From Leptospira ellinghausenii (GTDB lineage: Bacteria > Spirochaetota > Leptospiria > Leptospirales > Leptospiraceae), in NCBI RefSeq assembly GCF_003114815.1, contig NZ_BFAZ01000006.1, positions 248,001-312,000 of the forward strand: a DNA stretch of 64,000 bases, in the 5' to 3' direction. Position numbers and translations under genes: made by a program. Within the stretch, counting starts at the first letter, position 1. The number at the start of each line of letters is the position of its first letter. The notes beneath the pieces are model-generated. The model had not been told where the DNA came from. It made no database searches and worked only from the letters and a program-made list of their open reading frames with translations. Positions 48,279 to 57,927 of the stretch are shown here, in pieces.

Positions 48279-49213
48279 ATTTCTGTTTTTTAAGGTTCCA
48301 ATCTTCTCGATTCCGTATCCTTCTCATCTTTATCTGTTTCACACTCCACTTTCACTTACAGGCAAAACAAATCCAATTCGCACTGGTTCCAGATCGCGAA
48401 GACATCATCCAATATGAAATTGAACTTTGGAAAACAGATGAATTGGGAGGAGAAATTCCCTTTCGAGTATTGGCAAATCCAGGACCTGTAAGTTTATTCA
48501 TTCCAGAAGGATATGAATTTTTCCGAATCAGAGCAATCGCCAAACGGAAGGTGCGAGGATTTTGGACAGAGTTGTACCAAGTGGCAGTGTTTGGCAAAAA
48601 ACCAAAACCTGTTGCCAAACCGATCGCAAAAATCCCAGTGAAAACGGATGTCCTTGTTCCCATTGAGTCAAGTCAAGGTAAACCCGAGTTATTTCTCACA
48701 ACCAATCAAATTACAATCGTTCCCACTTCCGTAGATAAAAAGATTCGTATCCAATACAGAATCAATGGTGGTCCTTGGCAAACGACAACATCTCCTCTTT
48801 TACGTTTTTCAAAAGACGGTCATTACCGTTTAGAATACAAAGTGACAAATGAAATTGGAGTTTCTGATGGGATGCAAGTTTGGGAATTTAAAGTGGATTC
48901 AAATCCACCAGTCACATCGATTTCTTTTTTAGAACCACCATTCCAAAAAAATGGAACTACATTTATCTCTTCGAAAAATGGATTATTACTCCGTTCCTCC
49001 GATGAAGGATCTGGTCTATCTAACATTCGGTACAGAACCACCTGTGGTACTGACCAAGTTTCCGATTACAATGTATGGTTAGAGTCTTCTTGGAAGGACA
49101 TCCTTTCAGGTTGTGAAAAAAACATCCTCTTAGAAATCAGTGCTGTAGACCGCTTAGGGAATGAAGAAGTCCCAAAACAAATTTTCATTCAGACTCAAAA
49201 AAAGGCAGAGTAA
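48275..49213 (+). CDS. Exported OmpL47-like Ig-fold protein
   Basis: A 312-residue protein with an N-terminal signal peptide (about 1-30). The C-terminal ~190 residues contain repeats of the OmpL47-type domain: IQYRINGGPWQTT, SKDGHYRLEYKVTNEIG, VDSNPPVTSI, then LLRSSDEGSGLSNIRYRT and LLEISAVDRLGNEEV. These Ig-like domains occur in leptospiral surface or periplasmic proteins. It is coupled by ATGA to the LysM/FecR gene and abuts the SpoIIE phosphatase, which suggests a common envelope-sensing role. Confidence 0.75.
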   Translation: MNFCFLRFQSSRFRILLIFICFTLHFHLQAKQIQFALVPDREDIIQYEIELWKTDELGGEIPFRVLANPGPVSLFIPEGYEFFRIRAIAKRKVRGFWTELYQVAVFGKKPKPVAKPIAKIPVKTDVLVPIESSQGKPELFLTTNQITIVPTSVDKKIRIQYRINGGPWQTTTSPLLRFSKDGHYRLEYKVTNEIGVSDGMQVWEFKVDSNPPVTSISFLEPPFQKNGTTFISSKNGLLLRSSDEGSGLSNIRYRTTCGTDQVSDYNVWLESSWKDILSGCEKNILLEISAVDRLGNEEVPKQIFIQTQKKAE

Positions 49214-51127
49214 ATGAATTCTCTCCTCAATCGAATGCGGAGGATTGTTTCGAATTTTGTTTTTGCAGTACGGTCTTTATCCTTTGTTAAGCTCTTTTTT
49301 TCATTGGTTTTGTTCATCTTACTTCCTTATGCTTTACTCATTGGAAGAATGATTTATGTGGAATACAAAGAAGCTTTGGATTGGAACCAAAGGTTCCAGT
49401 TAATTCGCATTCAACTTTTAGCGATCGATATAGAAAATCAAATCAGAAATCACATTCAGAATGAATTTTCAAACCCAACAAGAGAATTAATCTCATTCAA
49501 ACAATTTTCTGATTTAATTCAGTTTTGTTCGAATGATTTAGACTTGTTCCAAAAAAAATCTTCCTTCCAATTGATTTCTTGTACGCATTCAAATACAGTT
49601 TCTTCTTATTTTTTAATCACAGAGGAAGAAGGAATGTATCTCTATCCTACTGTATTCATTGAAGAATCATTACTTGATTCTTCTTTTAGTGATCCAAATG
49701 AAGGATTGTTTTTATTAAATCAAAATGGAAACTTTGGAATTTCAGGATTTATTGAAGATAATTTTTTAGTGTCTGAAGAGTGGAAAGAAAAAGCAAAATC
49801 TGCCTTACAATCAAATTCCAATTTACCAACGCTAAAAGAAGTCGAAAAAGATGATTTAGGTTTTTTTCTGGTTGGTGTTCCTCTTTATGGACTTCCGATC
49901 CACCTATTCGTTGTCAGTCCCATTGACCTAGTATTACAACCAATTCTCTCCTCTTTAAAAACCAATATCTCTACCTTGGTGGGTATATTATTCTTCACAT
50001 TTCTTTTTTCCATCTTCATTTCACTGAGAGAAATTGAATCCAAACAAAAACTAAAATTAATCTTAAATGAATACCCTCATGCTGCGATTCTTTACGACTC
50101 CTTAGGAAATGTAATTCTCGAAAACCCATTCATTGAAGAAAAACTACAAGTATCAGATGTTTATATTTACCAAGAACCTTTAGTAAATTGGTTAAAAACA
50201 GAAGTATCTGAATTTTTAAGAGAGATCAAAGAACAAAATGACCGTACACAAGAATTACGAAAAGAGGAATTAGAAGTATTTGTCAGTGATGGATCTACCA
50301 TACTCCTAGAAATCACCTACCAAATTTGGTTCTTAGAACAAAACAATCAATTCGCAAGTGGTGCTTTGATACTGGTACAAAATATAACGAAAAAAAGATT
50401 AGAATTTGAAAGAGAGATGGAATATGCAAAGGATTTGCAAAAAAAATACCTGCCATCTCGAATTCAAATGTTTCCAAAACTAGATTATGAAATCCTATAT
50501 AGACCTCTCATCCAGGTTGGTGGTGATTATTATGATTATATTGATTTAGGAGAAAATCGATATATTTTTGCTTTAGGAGATGTAATTGGGCATGGAGTGA
50601 AAGCAGCCATGATGATGACTGTACTCAAAGTTTTATTCCATCAAATTGCAAAAACAGAAACAGATCCCAAAAATATTTTATTAAAAATGAATGAAGGTGT
50701 AAGCACTCACTTTCCAGACCCATATGCTTTTGTTCCCTTTCTGTTTTTACTATTTGATTTGAATCTAAATAAAGTTTTTTATGGAAACGCAGGCCACCCA
50801 GGAATGCTCCATTATTCCAATGGCAAATTCCATTGTTATGAAAAACTGAATCCTATGTTTGGGATGATACAGAAACTCAACCCAAGCATATTAGAATTTC
50901 CTATTATTACAAATGATCGATTTTATTTATTCACCGATGGTTTAAAAGATGTGGAAAATGGAAATCAGGAAAAATTGTGGGAAGCGGAATTACTCAAATT
51001 TTTTGGACAAATGGCAAGTAATCACATGTCATTCGTCAAACAAGAATTAGATTTTAAAATTCGATCTTACTCTGAAGGAAAAGAACTATTAGATGATATC
51101 ACCTGGATTGGAATTGATATCATCTAA
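49214..51127 (+). CDS. Membrane SpoIIE (PP2C-type) phosphatase with periplasmic sensor
   Basis: A 637-residue protein: one transmembrane helix near residue 30, a ~200-residue periplasmic region, a second helix near residue 260, a PAS-like segment (LNEYPHAAILYDSLGNVI) and a C-terminal SpoIIE domain with GGDYYDYIDLG, ALGDVIGHGVKAAMM and LFTDGLKDVENG, which carry the metal-binding Asp residues. It probably dephosphorylates an anti-sigma-factor antagonist in response to an envelope signal. The ATG follows the upstream stop with no gap. The stop abuts convergent prfC. Confidence 0.9.
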   Translation: MNSLLNRMRRIVSNFVFAVRSLSFVKLFFSLVLFILLPYALLIGRMIYVEYKEALDWNQRFQLIRIQLLAIDIENQIRNHIQNEFSNPTRELISFKQFSDLIQFCSNDLDLFQKKSSFQLISCTHSNTVSSYFLITEEEGMYLYPTVFIEESLLDSSFSDPNEGLFLLNQNGNFGISGFIEDNFLVSEEWKEKAKSALQSNSNLPTLKEVEKDDLGFFLVGVPLYGLPIHLFVVSPIDLVLQPILSSLKTNISTLVGILFFTFLFSIFISLREIESKQKLKLILNEYPHAAILYDSLGNVILENPFIEEKLQVSDVYIYQEPLVNWLKTEVSEFLREIKEQNDRTQELRKEELEVFVSDGSTILLEITYQIWFLEQNNQFASGALILVQNITKKRLEFEREMEYAKDLQKKYLPSRIQMFPKLDYEILYRPLIQVGGDYYDYIDLGENRYIFALGDVIGHGVKAAMMMTVLKVLFHQIAKTETDPKNILLKMNEGVSTHFPDPYAFVPFLFLLFDLNLNKVFYGNAGHPGMLHYSNGKFHCYEKLNPMFGMIQKLNPSILEFPIITNDRFYLFTDGLKDVENGNQEKLWEAELLKFFGQMASNHMSFVKQELDFKIRSYSEGKELLDDITWIGIDII

Positions 51128-52717
51128 TTAATTTTCTAGTGGTGGGTTGTCTAATAACTCTATACTTTCATTATTTTTATGGAAATAATTCATATCCCAT
51201 TCCGTATCAAACAATAAAGCCATATTCCCGAATAAATCTTCGACCAAATTTGCATTTGATGGAATTTTTGGCCGGTCTTCTTTTTTTACCCAACGAGAAA
51301 TTCCGTAAGGAAGGATGTTGATAGATGTATCGGCACCGTATTCATCCTTTAATCTTCTTTGGAACACTTCAAACTGTAATTTTCCCATAGCTCCAATAAT
51401 TGGTACACCACCACCTATCGTTCGTGATGTGAATAAATGTAAAATTCCTTCTTCTGCTAATTGGTCCAAACCTTTTTTGAAAGATTTTAATTGTAAGGTA
51501 TCCTTACAGGATATGGTTGCAAATAGTTCTGGAGCAAAACTTGGCAGTGGTCTAAGTGGTGGTGTATTTCCAGTTGAAAGTACGTCACCAATTTTATAGG
51601 TTCCTGGATTCACAAGACCGATGATGTCACCTGGGTATGCCAAATCGACAGTGTTTCTGTCTTGTCCAAAAAATGCAAAGCTAGAAGACAACTTCACTGG
51701 TTTGTCTAAACGGTTGTGATTTACGTTTAGTCCTCGTTCAAAAACACCAGAACAAATTCGTAAAAAAGCGATTCGGTCACGGTGCGCCTTATTCATGTTT
51801 GCTTGTACTTTGAACACAAATGCACTAAATGGAGCATTCACAGGATCTAAGTAATTTCCATCTCGTAGAGGAATATGATCAGGCCCTGGGGCTAATTCCA
51901 AAAATTTATTTAAAAATAACTCAATCCCAAAATTGTTTACTGCGGACCCAAAATACACAGGAGTTTCTTTTCCAAGTAAAAAAGAGTTTTTGTCTACTTG
52001 GCCAATGCCATTTTCCACGAGGTCAATTTGTTCGCGGAAAGCCTTTACAATTTCCTCATCGAACTGTTCGTCGAGACTCGGATCATTAGGCCCAGCCATT
52101 CGAAAACCAGCCTTTTGTTTTCCACCTGGGGTTCGATCAAAAAGATACAACTGTGCATCCCTCAAATCATAAACACCCTTAAAATCAAATCCTGTTCCGA
52201 GTGGCCAAACATCGGGAACTGCTTTGATTCCAAGAACCTTTTCGATTTCATCCAAAAGAGCGTATAAATCTTTTGTGGGTCTATCCATTTTATTGATGAA
52301 GGTGATGATGGGGATGCCTCGGTCTCGGCAAACTCGGAATAACTTGATGGTTTGTGGTTCGACCCCTTTTCCAGCATCTAACACCATGACAGCAGTATCT
52401 GCAGCCATTAGGGTTCTGTAGGTATCTTCTGAAAAGTCTTCGTGGCCTGGAGTGTCTAGTAAATTAAGAATGTGACCCTTGTATTCAAATTGTAAGGCAG
52501 CAGAGGTGATGGAAATCCCCCTTTCCTTTTCCATTGCCATCCAGTCAGAAGTAGCAGATTTACCTTCCTTTTTTGCCTTCACGGCCCCTGCGAGTTGGAT
52601 CGCACCTCCGTAAAGGAGTAATTTTTCGGTGAGGGTTGTTTTTCCAGCGTCGGGGTGAGCGATGATCGCGAAGGTTTTCCGACGATTGACTTCTTTTTCA
52701 ATGGTATCAGGGGACAT
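51128..52717 (-). CDS. prfC: Peptide chain release factor 3
   Basis: GTPase that recycles RF1 and RF2 from the ribosome after peptide release. The 529-residue protein shows the G1 motif IAHPDAGKTTLTEK, the RF3-type EKERGISI switch, DTPGHEDFSEDTYRTL, the FINKMDRP G4 motif and the RF3 C-terminal QFEVFQRRLKDEYG. The stop meets the stop of the SpoIIE gene, and its promoter region (52718-52846) is shared with a divergent gene. Confidence 0.96.
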   Translation of the reverse strand: MSPDTIEKEVNRRKTFAIIAHPDAGKTTLTEKLLLYGGAIQLAGAVKAKKEGKSATSDWMAMEKERGISITSAALQFEYKGHILNLLDTPGHEDFSEDTYRTLMAADTAVMVLDAGKGVEPQTIKLFRVCRDRGIPIITFINKMDRPTKDLYALLDEIEKVLGIKAVPDVWPLGTGFDFKGVYDLRDAQLYLFDRTPGGKQKAGFRMAGPNDPSLDEQFDEEIVKAFREQIDLVENGIGQVDKNSFLLGKETPVYFGSAVNNFGIELFLNKFLELAPGPDHIPLRDGNYLDPVNAPFSAFVFKVQANMNKAHRDRIAFLRICSGVFERGLNVNHNRLDKPVKLSSSFAFFGQDRNTVDLAYPGDIIGLVNPGTYKIGDVLSTGNTPPLRPLPSFAPELFATISCKDTLQLKSFKKGLDQLAEEGILHLFTSRTIGGGVPIIGAMGKLQFEVFQRRLKDEYGADTSINILPYGISRWVKKEDRPKIPSNANLVEDLFGNMALLFDTEWDMNYFHKNNESIELLDNPPLEN

Positions 52718-52797
52718 AATGACTATTCCATATTGCCTAAATTGGCGATTCTGTCGAGAATAAAGAAGGTTCCTTTGCCCTTTCTCTGAGGAAGGGG

Positions 52798-52826
52798 TTG
52801 ACTACAATATTATGTCCCATTATAAT
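52798..52826 (+). promoter_or_regulatory. Near-consensus sigma-70-type promoter
   Basis: TTGACT (52798-52803) and TATAAT (52821-52826) are separated by exactly 17 bp. Transcription should start near 52833, leaving a short leader before the TTG start at 52847 that contains GAGGGGA (52834-52840). This is the clearest promoter in the window. Confidence 0.8.
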
Positions 52827-52833
52827 GGGGACA
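52813..52833. promoter_or_regulatory. Palindrome overlapping the -10 element (putative operator)
   Basis: TGTCCC, then ATTATAAT, then GGGGACA forms an inverted repeat with one unpaired G. It spans the -10 hexamer and the expected transcription start, so a dimeric repressor bound here would block RNA polymerase. The regulator is unknown. Confidence 0.6.
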
Positions 52834-52846
52834 GAGGGGAAGTTTT

Positions 52847-54880
52847 TTGCGAAAGTTTGTATCCATCATCTTTCTTTTGGTTTGCACTCAAATCTTTCCT
52901 CTTGACTTTCCCAATTTTTCCTTAGGGGAAGAGAATGCCAAGGAAGAATTCAAACGTGGCCTTACCTATAAAAATTTAAGGGAATATTCCGCTGCGAAAG
53001 AACGTTTCCAAAAAGCGGTAAATTTAAAAAAGGATTTCCATCTTGCTCGTTTAGAACTTGCAAATAATTACTATTTGTTAGGTGAATGGGAAGAAGCCTT
53101 AGATGAATTAGAAATTTTAGCCACCAAAGCAAAAAATGACCTACTCATCACAAATAAAATTGAAACACTCCGACTAGCAATTGCAGGTGGTGTGACCGAA
53201 AAAGAAAAAATCTTCTTTAAAACCATTGAAGGTGATTCCATTCGTGGGTATCGATTTCGGAATCCAGTTGATATCACATTTGATGAAGATGGAAACTTTT
53301 ATGTAGCTGGTTTCGATACATCGAATGTAATTAAGTTTAATGCGCAAGGTACTCCGATCTCCAACTGGAGAGGTGGAATCACAAGAAAACTGGAAAGACC
53401 AGTTTCATTAGTTTACCAAAACCAAAAAATCTATATCGCCGATTTTGCAAGGGATGAAGTATTAATTTTTGATTTAAATGGAAGTTATTTGGCAACTATT
53501 GGTGGACCTGGAAAAAATCCGGGCCAATTCAGAGGGCCTTCTTCCATTTGTTTTGATCCTTTAGGAAATTTATATGTTGCAGATTCTGGAAACGGTCGTA
53601 TTCAAAAATTTAATGCGAGTGGACAATTTGTATTAGAAATCCTTGGGATTGGCAATTCCAAACTTGTGAATCCTTCTGGGATCACCATTGAGAATCAGAA
53701 AATCTATGTGGTCGATAAAGATAAGCTAAAGGTGTTTGTGTTTGATGGTGATGGCAATACCATTGAAACCATTTCCAAATCAGAATGGAAAAAACCTCGT
53801 AATATTCGAATTTTAGATAACCAAATTTTCCTAACTGATGAACTTACAGGGATTTGGACCTATTCGATGTTAAATGGAGATTGGAGACAACTCCCAAAAT
53901 TCAGAGACAAAAATGGTGTTTATCGGGTTTTATACCGACCATTTGCAACGAACATGGATTCTACAGGAAGTTTGTATTTCGTTGATTTTGGAAAACATCG
54001 CGTTGATATTTTTTCCCAAAAAAATAATTTACTATCAAATCTTGACTTAAAAATCGAATCAATCGATACTTTCGATTTTCCCAACATTCATATTTACACT
54101 CGAGTTAAAAATAGAGGTGGGAAAGAGTTGGTTGGAATTGATCGATTGAGTTTTCGGATATTCGAAAACGACAATATGACTCCACTTTTCTCATTGGCTA
54201 ACAAAAACAAAATTAATGAAAAATTAAACATTGCGATTGTTTATGAAAATAGTGAAAGTTTAAAAAAAGCGAAAACAAATTTAGAAGATGGTCTATTCCC
54301 ACTCTTTCGATCTTTACATGATACTGACCATATAACACTTTACCGAGCCGGAAAAGATAGCCAGTTAATTTTACCTGATACAGTTTCACTCAGAGACATT
54401 CTGGCAAAAATTCGGGACAGCCAAGCAGAAGAAAAATTCAATTTTGGCAAAGCAAGTATTGCTGCGTTAAAAAAACTATCAATGGAGACGGGACCAAAAA
54501 TCCTCGTCTACTTAGTTTCTAAAGAAGCAAAAGAAGAAAGTTTTTTGCAATACCAAAAATCCAGAATTGTATCTTACGCCAAGGCACATTCCATTCCTAT
54601 TTATGTATTAACAACAAATTCCAATCCATCGTATGAAGAGTCTTGGTCCGATTTAACTGGGCCAAGTAATGGAAAATATATCTTTTTAGATGGTGAAGGA
54701 GAAGAACGAGATTTATACAAACTATTCAGATCTCATTTAGACTACCGGTATATTCTTTCCTATAAAACGGATACAAATCCTGAACTCATCAATCGATATA
54801 TTAAAATTGGTATTGGTGTTGATCATAGAGGCGTAAAAGGAAGGGACGAAGGAGGTTATTTTGTTCCAGAACCTCGTTAA
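52847..54880 (+). CDS. Exported TPR - NHL beta-propeller - VWA-like protein
   Basis: A 677-residue protein starting at TTG (GAGGGGA upstream) with a signal peptide (about 1-19). TPR repeats occupy about 25-105 (AAKERFQKAVNLKKDF). NHL-type propeller blades follow (about 130-400; GPSSICFDPLGNLYVADSGN and similar). A VWA-like domain ends the protein (about 430-660; NIAIVYENSES, GPKILVYLVSKEA, YRYILSYKTDTNPE). The mix suggests a periplasmic or surface scaffold for protein contacts; no enzymatic site is seen. It is behind a strong regulated-looking promoter and overlaps the next gene by 20 bp. Confidence 0.82.
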   Translation: MRKFVSIIFLLVCTQIFPLDFPNFSLGEENAKEEFKRGLTYKNLREYSAAKERFQKAVNLKKDFHLARLELANNYYLLGEWEEALDELEILATKAKNDLLITNKIETLRLAIAGGVTEKEKIFFKTIEGDSIRGYRFRNPVDITFDEDGNFYVAGFDTSNVIKFNAQGTPISNWRGGITRKLERPVSLVYQNQKIYIADFARDEVLIFDLNGSYLATIGGPGKNPGQFRGPSSICFDPLGNLYVADSGNGRIQKFNASGQFVLEILGIGNSKLVNPSGITIENQKIYVVDKDKLKVFVFDGDGNTIETISKSEWKKPRNIRILDNQIFLTDELTGIWTYSMLNGDWRQLPKFRDKNGVYRVLYRPFATNMDSTGSLYFVDFGKHRVDIFSQKNNLLSNLDLKIESIDTFDFPNIHIYTRVKNRGGKELVGIDRLSFRIFENDNMTPLFSLANKNKINEKLNIAIVYENSESLKKAKTNLEDGLFPLFRSLHDTDHITLYRAGKDSQLILPDTVSLRDILAKIRDSQAEEKFNFGKASIAALKKLSMETGPKILVYLVSKEAKEESFLQYQKSRIVSYAKAHSIPIYVLTTNSNPSYEESWSDLTGPSNGKYIFLDGEGEERDLYKLFRSHLDYRYILSYKTDTNPELINRYIKIGIGVDHRGVKGRDEGGYFVPEPR

Positions 54881-56873
54881 ACAAACCAAGAAACACACCG
54901 TATTTGGGATTCTATTTCTTTTCACACAATTTGTTTTTGCAGAACCTAGTGCATTGGAAGACATTGCAGAAGCTAAAATATTCCAATCAAACAATAATTG
55001 CAGAAAAGCCATTCCACTCTACCAATCTGCATTACAAAAAAACAGAAATTCCATCGATGCAAAGTTAGGAATCGCTGATTGTAGTTTTTTATTGGGATCT
55101 TATAAAGAGAGTAAAAAGTTTTACTTAGATATTTTACAAAGAGATTCCAAATACATACCAGCAGTCACTGGTTTATCTGAAATTTATTTATTAGATGGTG
55201 AATATAAATTGGTAAATGATTTAATCCAACCTCTACTCACTGAATTTCCGAATCACACGGGACTAAGGATCACGGAAGCAAAAACTCTTTTAAAACAAGG
55301 CAAAACTGATTCAGCTCTTTACAAAATCAAATCACTTTCTGATAAATTAGGAGAACCTTCTGATTTACTAAGAATGTTATCTGAGTTGTATTTTTCTAAA
55401 AAACAATATGAGAATGCATTAGATACCATTGATTCTTATACAAAAAAAGAGCCAAATGATCCATCGGGATTTTCCTTTAAAGCAAAAGTTCTTTTGTATG
55501 AGAATTACTTTCAACCTAGAGCGTTAGTTGCCATTTTGCCGAATGTGAAAGAAACACTGGAAAATGCATTGAATTTGGATGAGAAAAACGAAGAAGCCAG
55601 ATTCTATTTTGTTTACCATGATTTGATTTTAGCTAATGTAAATAATGACAAAGATTTAAAAACAAAAGCATTCAAACGAATTTATGAACTTGCACGTGAG
55701 TTCCCAGAAAACCAACTCTATCATAGCATTGAAGCGAATCTTGCCTGGGAATTAGGGGAAAACAAATTTGCATCATACCATTACAGAAGAGCATTAGCAA
55801 TCGATGATTTAGATGAAATTTTACGTTTTGAAGCAGAAGAATATGTAATTTCGTCAGAGAAAGAAGAATCCAAACTAAGAAGAGAGTTGGGAGACTACCG
55901 ACGGGATCGTTATTATGCCGAAAAACATTCCTTATACCATAAGAGTAGTTTATTCCATTTATTTAGAGCAAGGGACTTAAGCGCCCAAACACCTGTAATC
56001 CGAAAAGAACTATTAGATTTTTATAATTTATCAGGTGATTCCGTTAAATATACAAATCTATTATTACGTCTGAGAGAAGAAGATCCCAATTCTTTCAAAT
56101 TACAAAACAAATTGGAATTTGTGATCAAAAATCTTAAGGATTCAATCGAATTTAAAGAAGGATACCTTCAAATTGATCCAAATTCTGTCTCCGATTTATC
56201 GGTTCGGTTTAGTCCAGAGGTGTACGTTTTTGATTTAGAATCGGTGAGTCCCTTTCCTTACCACCTCCAAGCTGGTCGCCTCTTTGCGGAAGTTTTAAGA
56301 TACCAGTTAAAAAATATGTTATCAGTAAGAGTGATTGAAGGAAGTGAATTTAAATCCATTCGAAATTTGTTAAAAGAATCCAGTTATCATCCTTTTTCTC
56401 AAACAATACCTTTTTCCATCGATAATTTACATCACTTGGATTCCAAAAGGCGAAATGCCACTAAGATTCGTTATGTGGTTCATGGAAAATACCAAATTGA
56501 AAATGGAGATATAAAATTTGATATTTCAGTTTATGATCGGAATCAACTAAAAGATATCGTCAATTGGAGAACAAACCAAAGAGGACGCGATAGTTTACCA
56601 ACCATAGTTCATCGAATTGCAGAAAGGATTAAATCTACCCTACCTATCGAAGGGAAAATTCTAAAGGTAAAAAAAGACGAAGTCATCGTATCTCTTGGAA
56701 AAGACGATGGATTAAAAATGGATTCAAAACCACTTTTCCAAAGAAAAGGAAAAACTCTTTTTGAAGGAGAAATCATTTCCTTAGGTAAATCGATCTCAAA
56801 CATCAAACCAAAACAACGTGGATGGGAAAAAGAATTAGCTACTGGGGATGATGTGGTCCTAAAAACGGACTAG
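54861..56873 (+). CDS. Exported TPR protein with C-terminal CsgG/FlgT-like region
   Basis: A 670-residue protein starting at TTG with a strong AAGGAGG five bases upstream, 20 bp inside the previous gene. A signal peptide (about 1-28, ...QFVFA) precedes many TPR repeats (about 30-330). The last ~230 residues contain a CsgG/TolB-like pattern (AEVLRYQLKNMLSVRVIEGSEF, RYVVHGKYQIENGDIKFDISVYD) and a small beta-barrel tail (GKILKVKKDEVIVSLGKDDGL). Coupling to the TPR/NHL/VWA gene implies the two act together. Its final 35 bp overlap a convergent gene. Confidence 0.78.
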   Translation: MFQNLVKQTKKHTVFGILFLFTQFVFAEPSALEDIAEAKIFQSNNNCRKAIPLYQSALQKNRNSIDAKLGIADCSFLLGSYKESKKFYLDILQRDSKYIPAVTGLSEIYLLDGEYKLVNDLIQPLLTEFPNHTGLRITEAKTLLKQGKTDSALYKIKSLSDKLGEPSDLLRMLSELYFSKKQYENALDTIDSYTKKEPNDPSGFSFKAKVLLYENYFQPRALVAILPNVKETLENALNLDEKNEEARFYFVYHDLILANVNNDKDLKTKAFKRIYELAREFPENQLYHSIEANLAWELGENKFASYHYRRALAIDDLDEILRFEAEEYVISSEKEESKLRRELGDYRRDRYYAEKHSLYHKSSLFHLFRARDLSAQTPVIRKELLDFYNLSGDSVKYTNLLLRLREEDPNSFKLQNKLEFVIKNLKDSIEFKEGYLQIDPNSVSDLSVRFSPEVYVFDLESVSPFPYHLQAGRLFAEVLRYQLKNMLSVRVIEGSEFKSIRNLLKESSYHPFSQTIPFSIDNLHHLDSKRRNATKIRYVVHGKYQIENGDIKFDISVYDRNQLKDIVNWRTNQRGRDSLPTIVHRIAERIKSTLPIEGKILKVKKDEVIVSLGKDDGLKMDSKPLFQRKGKTLFEGEIISLGKSISNIKPKQRGWEKELATGDDVVLKTD

Positions 56874-57414
56874 GATAAAAAGAAGAAAAGAAGGTTAGTA
56901 ATACATCAGAAATCCGTTCTTCTTTGGTTTCATCGAAGGAATTGATTTCCAATTGGCAAATGTTTCCTTCCATAAAAACAGAATCCACCTGTTCTGAAAG
57001 AAAACAACGTTTTAAAATAGGCACTAGTTGGTCGTAATCCCTTTGATCCAAATAGACTTTCCCATTGGAGAATTGATAATTGGATTCGATCCTATGGATT
57101 GTTTCCTTTGGTGTGTTTTGCCAATTTAACTCTACATTGGGGTGGTAATATATGTTTCCATTTTCCATTGAAAACTCACCATGTTGTAATCTTTTTTTCG
57201 AATCTTCATTTGCAAACCGAATCCAATCCGTATCCGCTGGTAAACGATCTGAAAAACTCACTTGGACTACACCGACTCCGCTTTGGTTCTGAACTAATTG
57301 AACAAATAATACCTGCTCCTTTTTTTGCCTTACAGACTCTTCCCTTATCCTTTCGATTACCTCTGAATGTAATTTGGGCATTGATGGTTTCTTTTTCTTA
57401 AAAAACAAAGTCAT
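56839..57414 (-). CDS. Conserved hypothetical cytosolic protein
   Basis: A 191-residue protein without signal or membrane segment. A basic N-terminus (FFKKKKPSMPK) precedes a region with GVGVVQVSF, FANEDSKKRL and YYHPNVELNW strands and a DQLVPILKRCFLSEQVDS helix. I do not recognise the family; part of the strand pattern is loosely reminiscent of HesB-like folds but has no conserved cysteines. It overlaps the 3' end of the convergent TPR gene by 35 bp and is divergent from the SRPBCC gene. Confidence 0.65.
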   Translation of the reverse strand: MTLFFKKKKPSMPKLHSEVIERIREESVRQKKEQVLFVQLVQNQSGVGVVQVSFSDRLPADTDWIRFANEDSKKRLQHGEFSMENGNIYYHPNVELNWQNTPKETIHRIESNYQFSNGKVYLDQRDYDQLVPILKRCFLSEQVDSVFMEGNICQLEINSFDETKEERISDVLLTFFSSFYPSPFLGPHHPQ

Positions 57415-57435
57415 AATTGAATTGATTACCTTCTA

Positions 57436-57927
57436 ATGAGTATGGATACATTTATTTTCCAATCAAAATTCCAAGTGCCAATCGAAAGGTTATTCCAATT
57501 CCATGAAGATCCAATTGGTTTTGAAACATTAATGAAAGCAAATCAAGGGATCAGAGTCATCCAAAAACCTAGTTCATTAAACGTCGGAGAAACAGCCATT
57601 CTAAAAGTCCCAATCCTTCCTTTTCTATACACGGAATGGATCGCAAAACATACTAAATACGAGAAAAATTCCCTTTTCCAGGACAACCAAGAAAAAGGAC
57701 CATTTCTTAAGTTTTTACACACGCATCGGTTTATCAAAGTGAATGAGAACGAATCTATATTATCCGATGAGATTGAAATTAATTTTTACGTATGGCCCAT
57801 TTCCAAATTCATTCTATTCCCGATGTTGTATTTGATGTTTAAAAAACGCCATAAGCTAACAGCTGAATATTTTTCAGTCAAACCCAACCTAATTTTTAGC
57901 GGGTATTCTCGAACCGTAGTCAATTAG
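57436..57927 (+). CDS. SRPBCC-fold (START/Bet v1-like) ligand-binding protein
   Basis: A 163-residue protein with the SRPBCC opening TFIFQSKFQVPIERLFQFHEDPIGFETL, a central strand set, and a helix leading to a hydrophobic C-terminal segment (SKFILFPMLYLMFKKR). These proteins hold a hydrophobic ligand in a deep cavity or act as polyketide-cyclase-like enzymes; the ligand is unknown. Its last 39 bp overlap the convergent mgsA gene. Confidence 0.78.
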   Translation: MSMDTFIFQSKFQVPIERLFQFHEDPIGFETLMKANQGIRVIQKPSSLNVGETAILKVPILPFLYTEWIAKHTKYEKNSLFQDNQEKGPFLKFLHTHRFIKVNENESILSDEIEINFYVWPISKFILFPMLYLMFKKRHKLTAEYFSVKPNLIFSGYSRTVVN

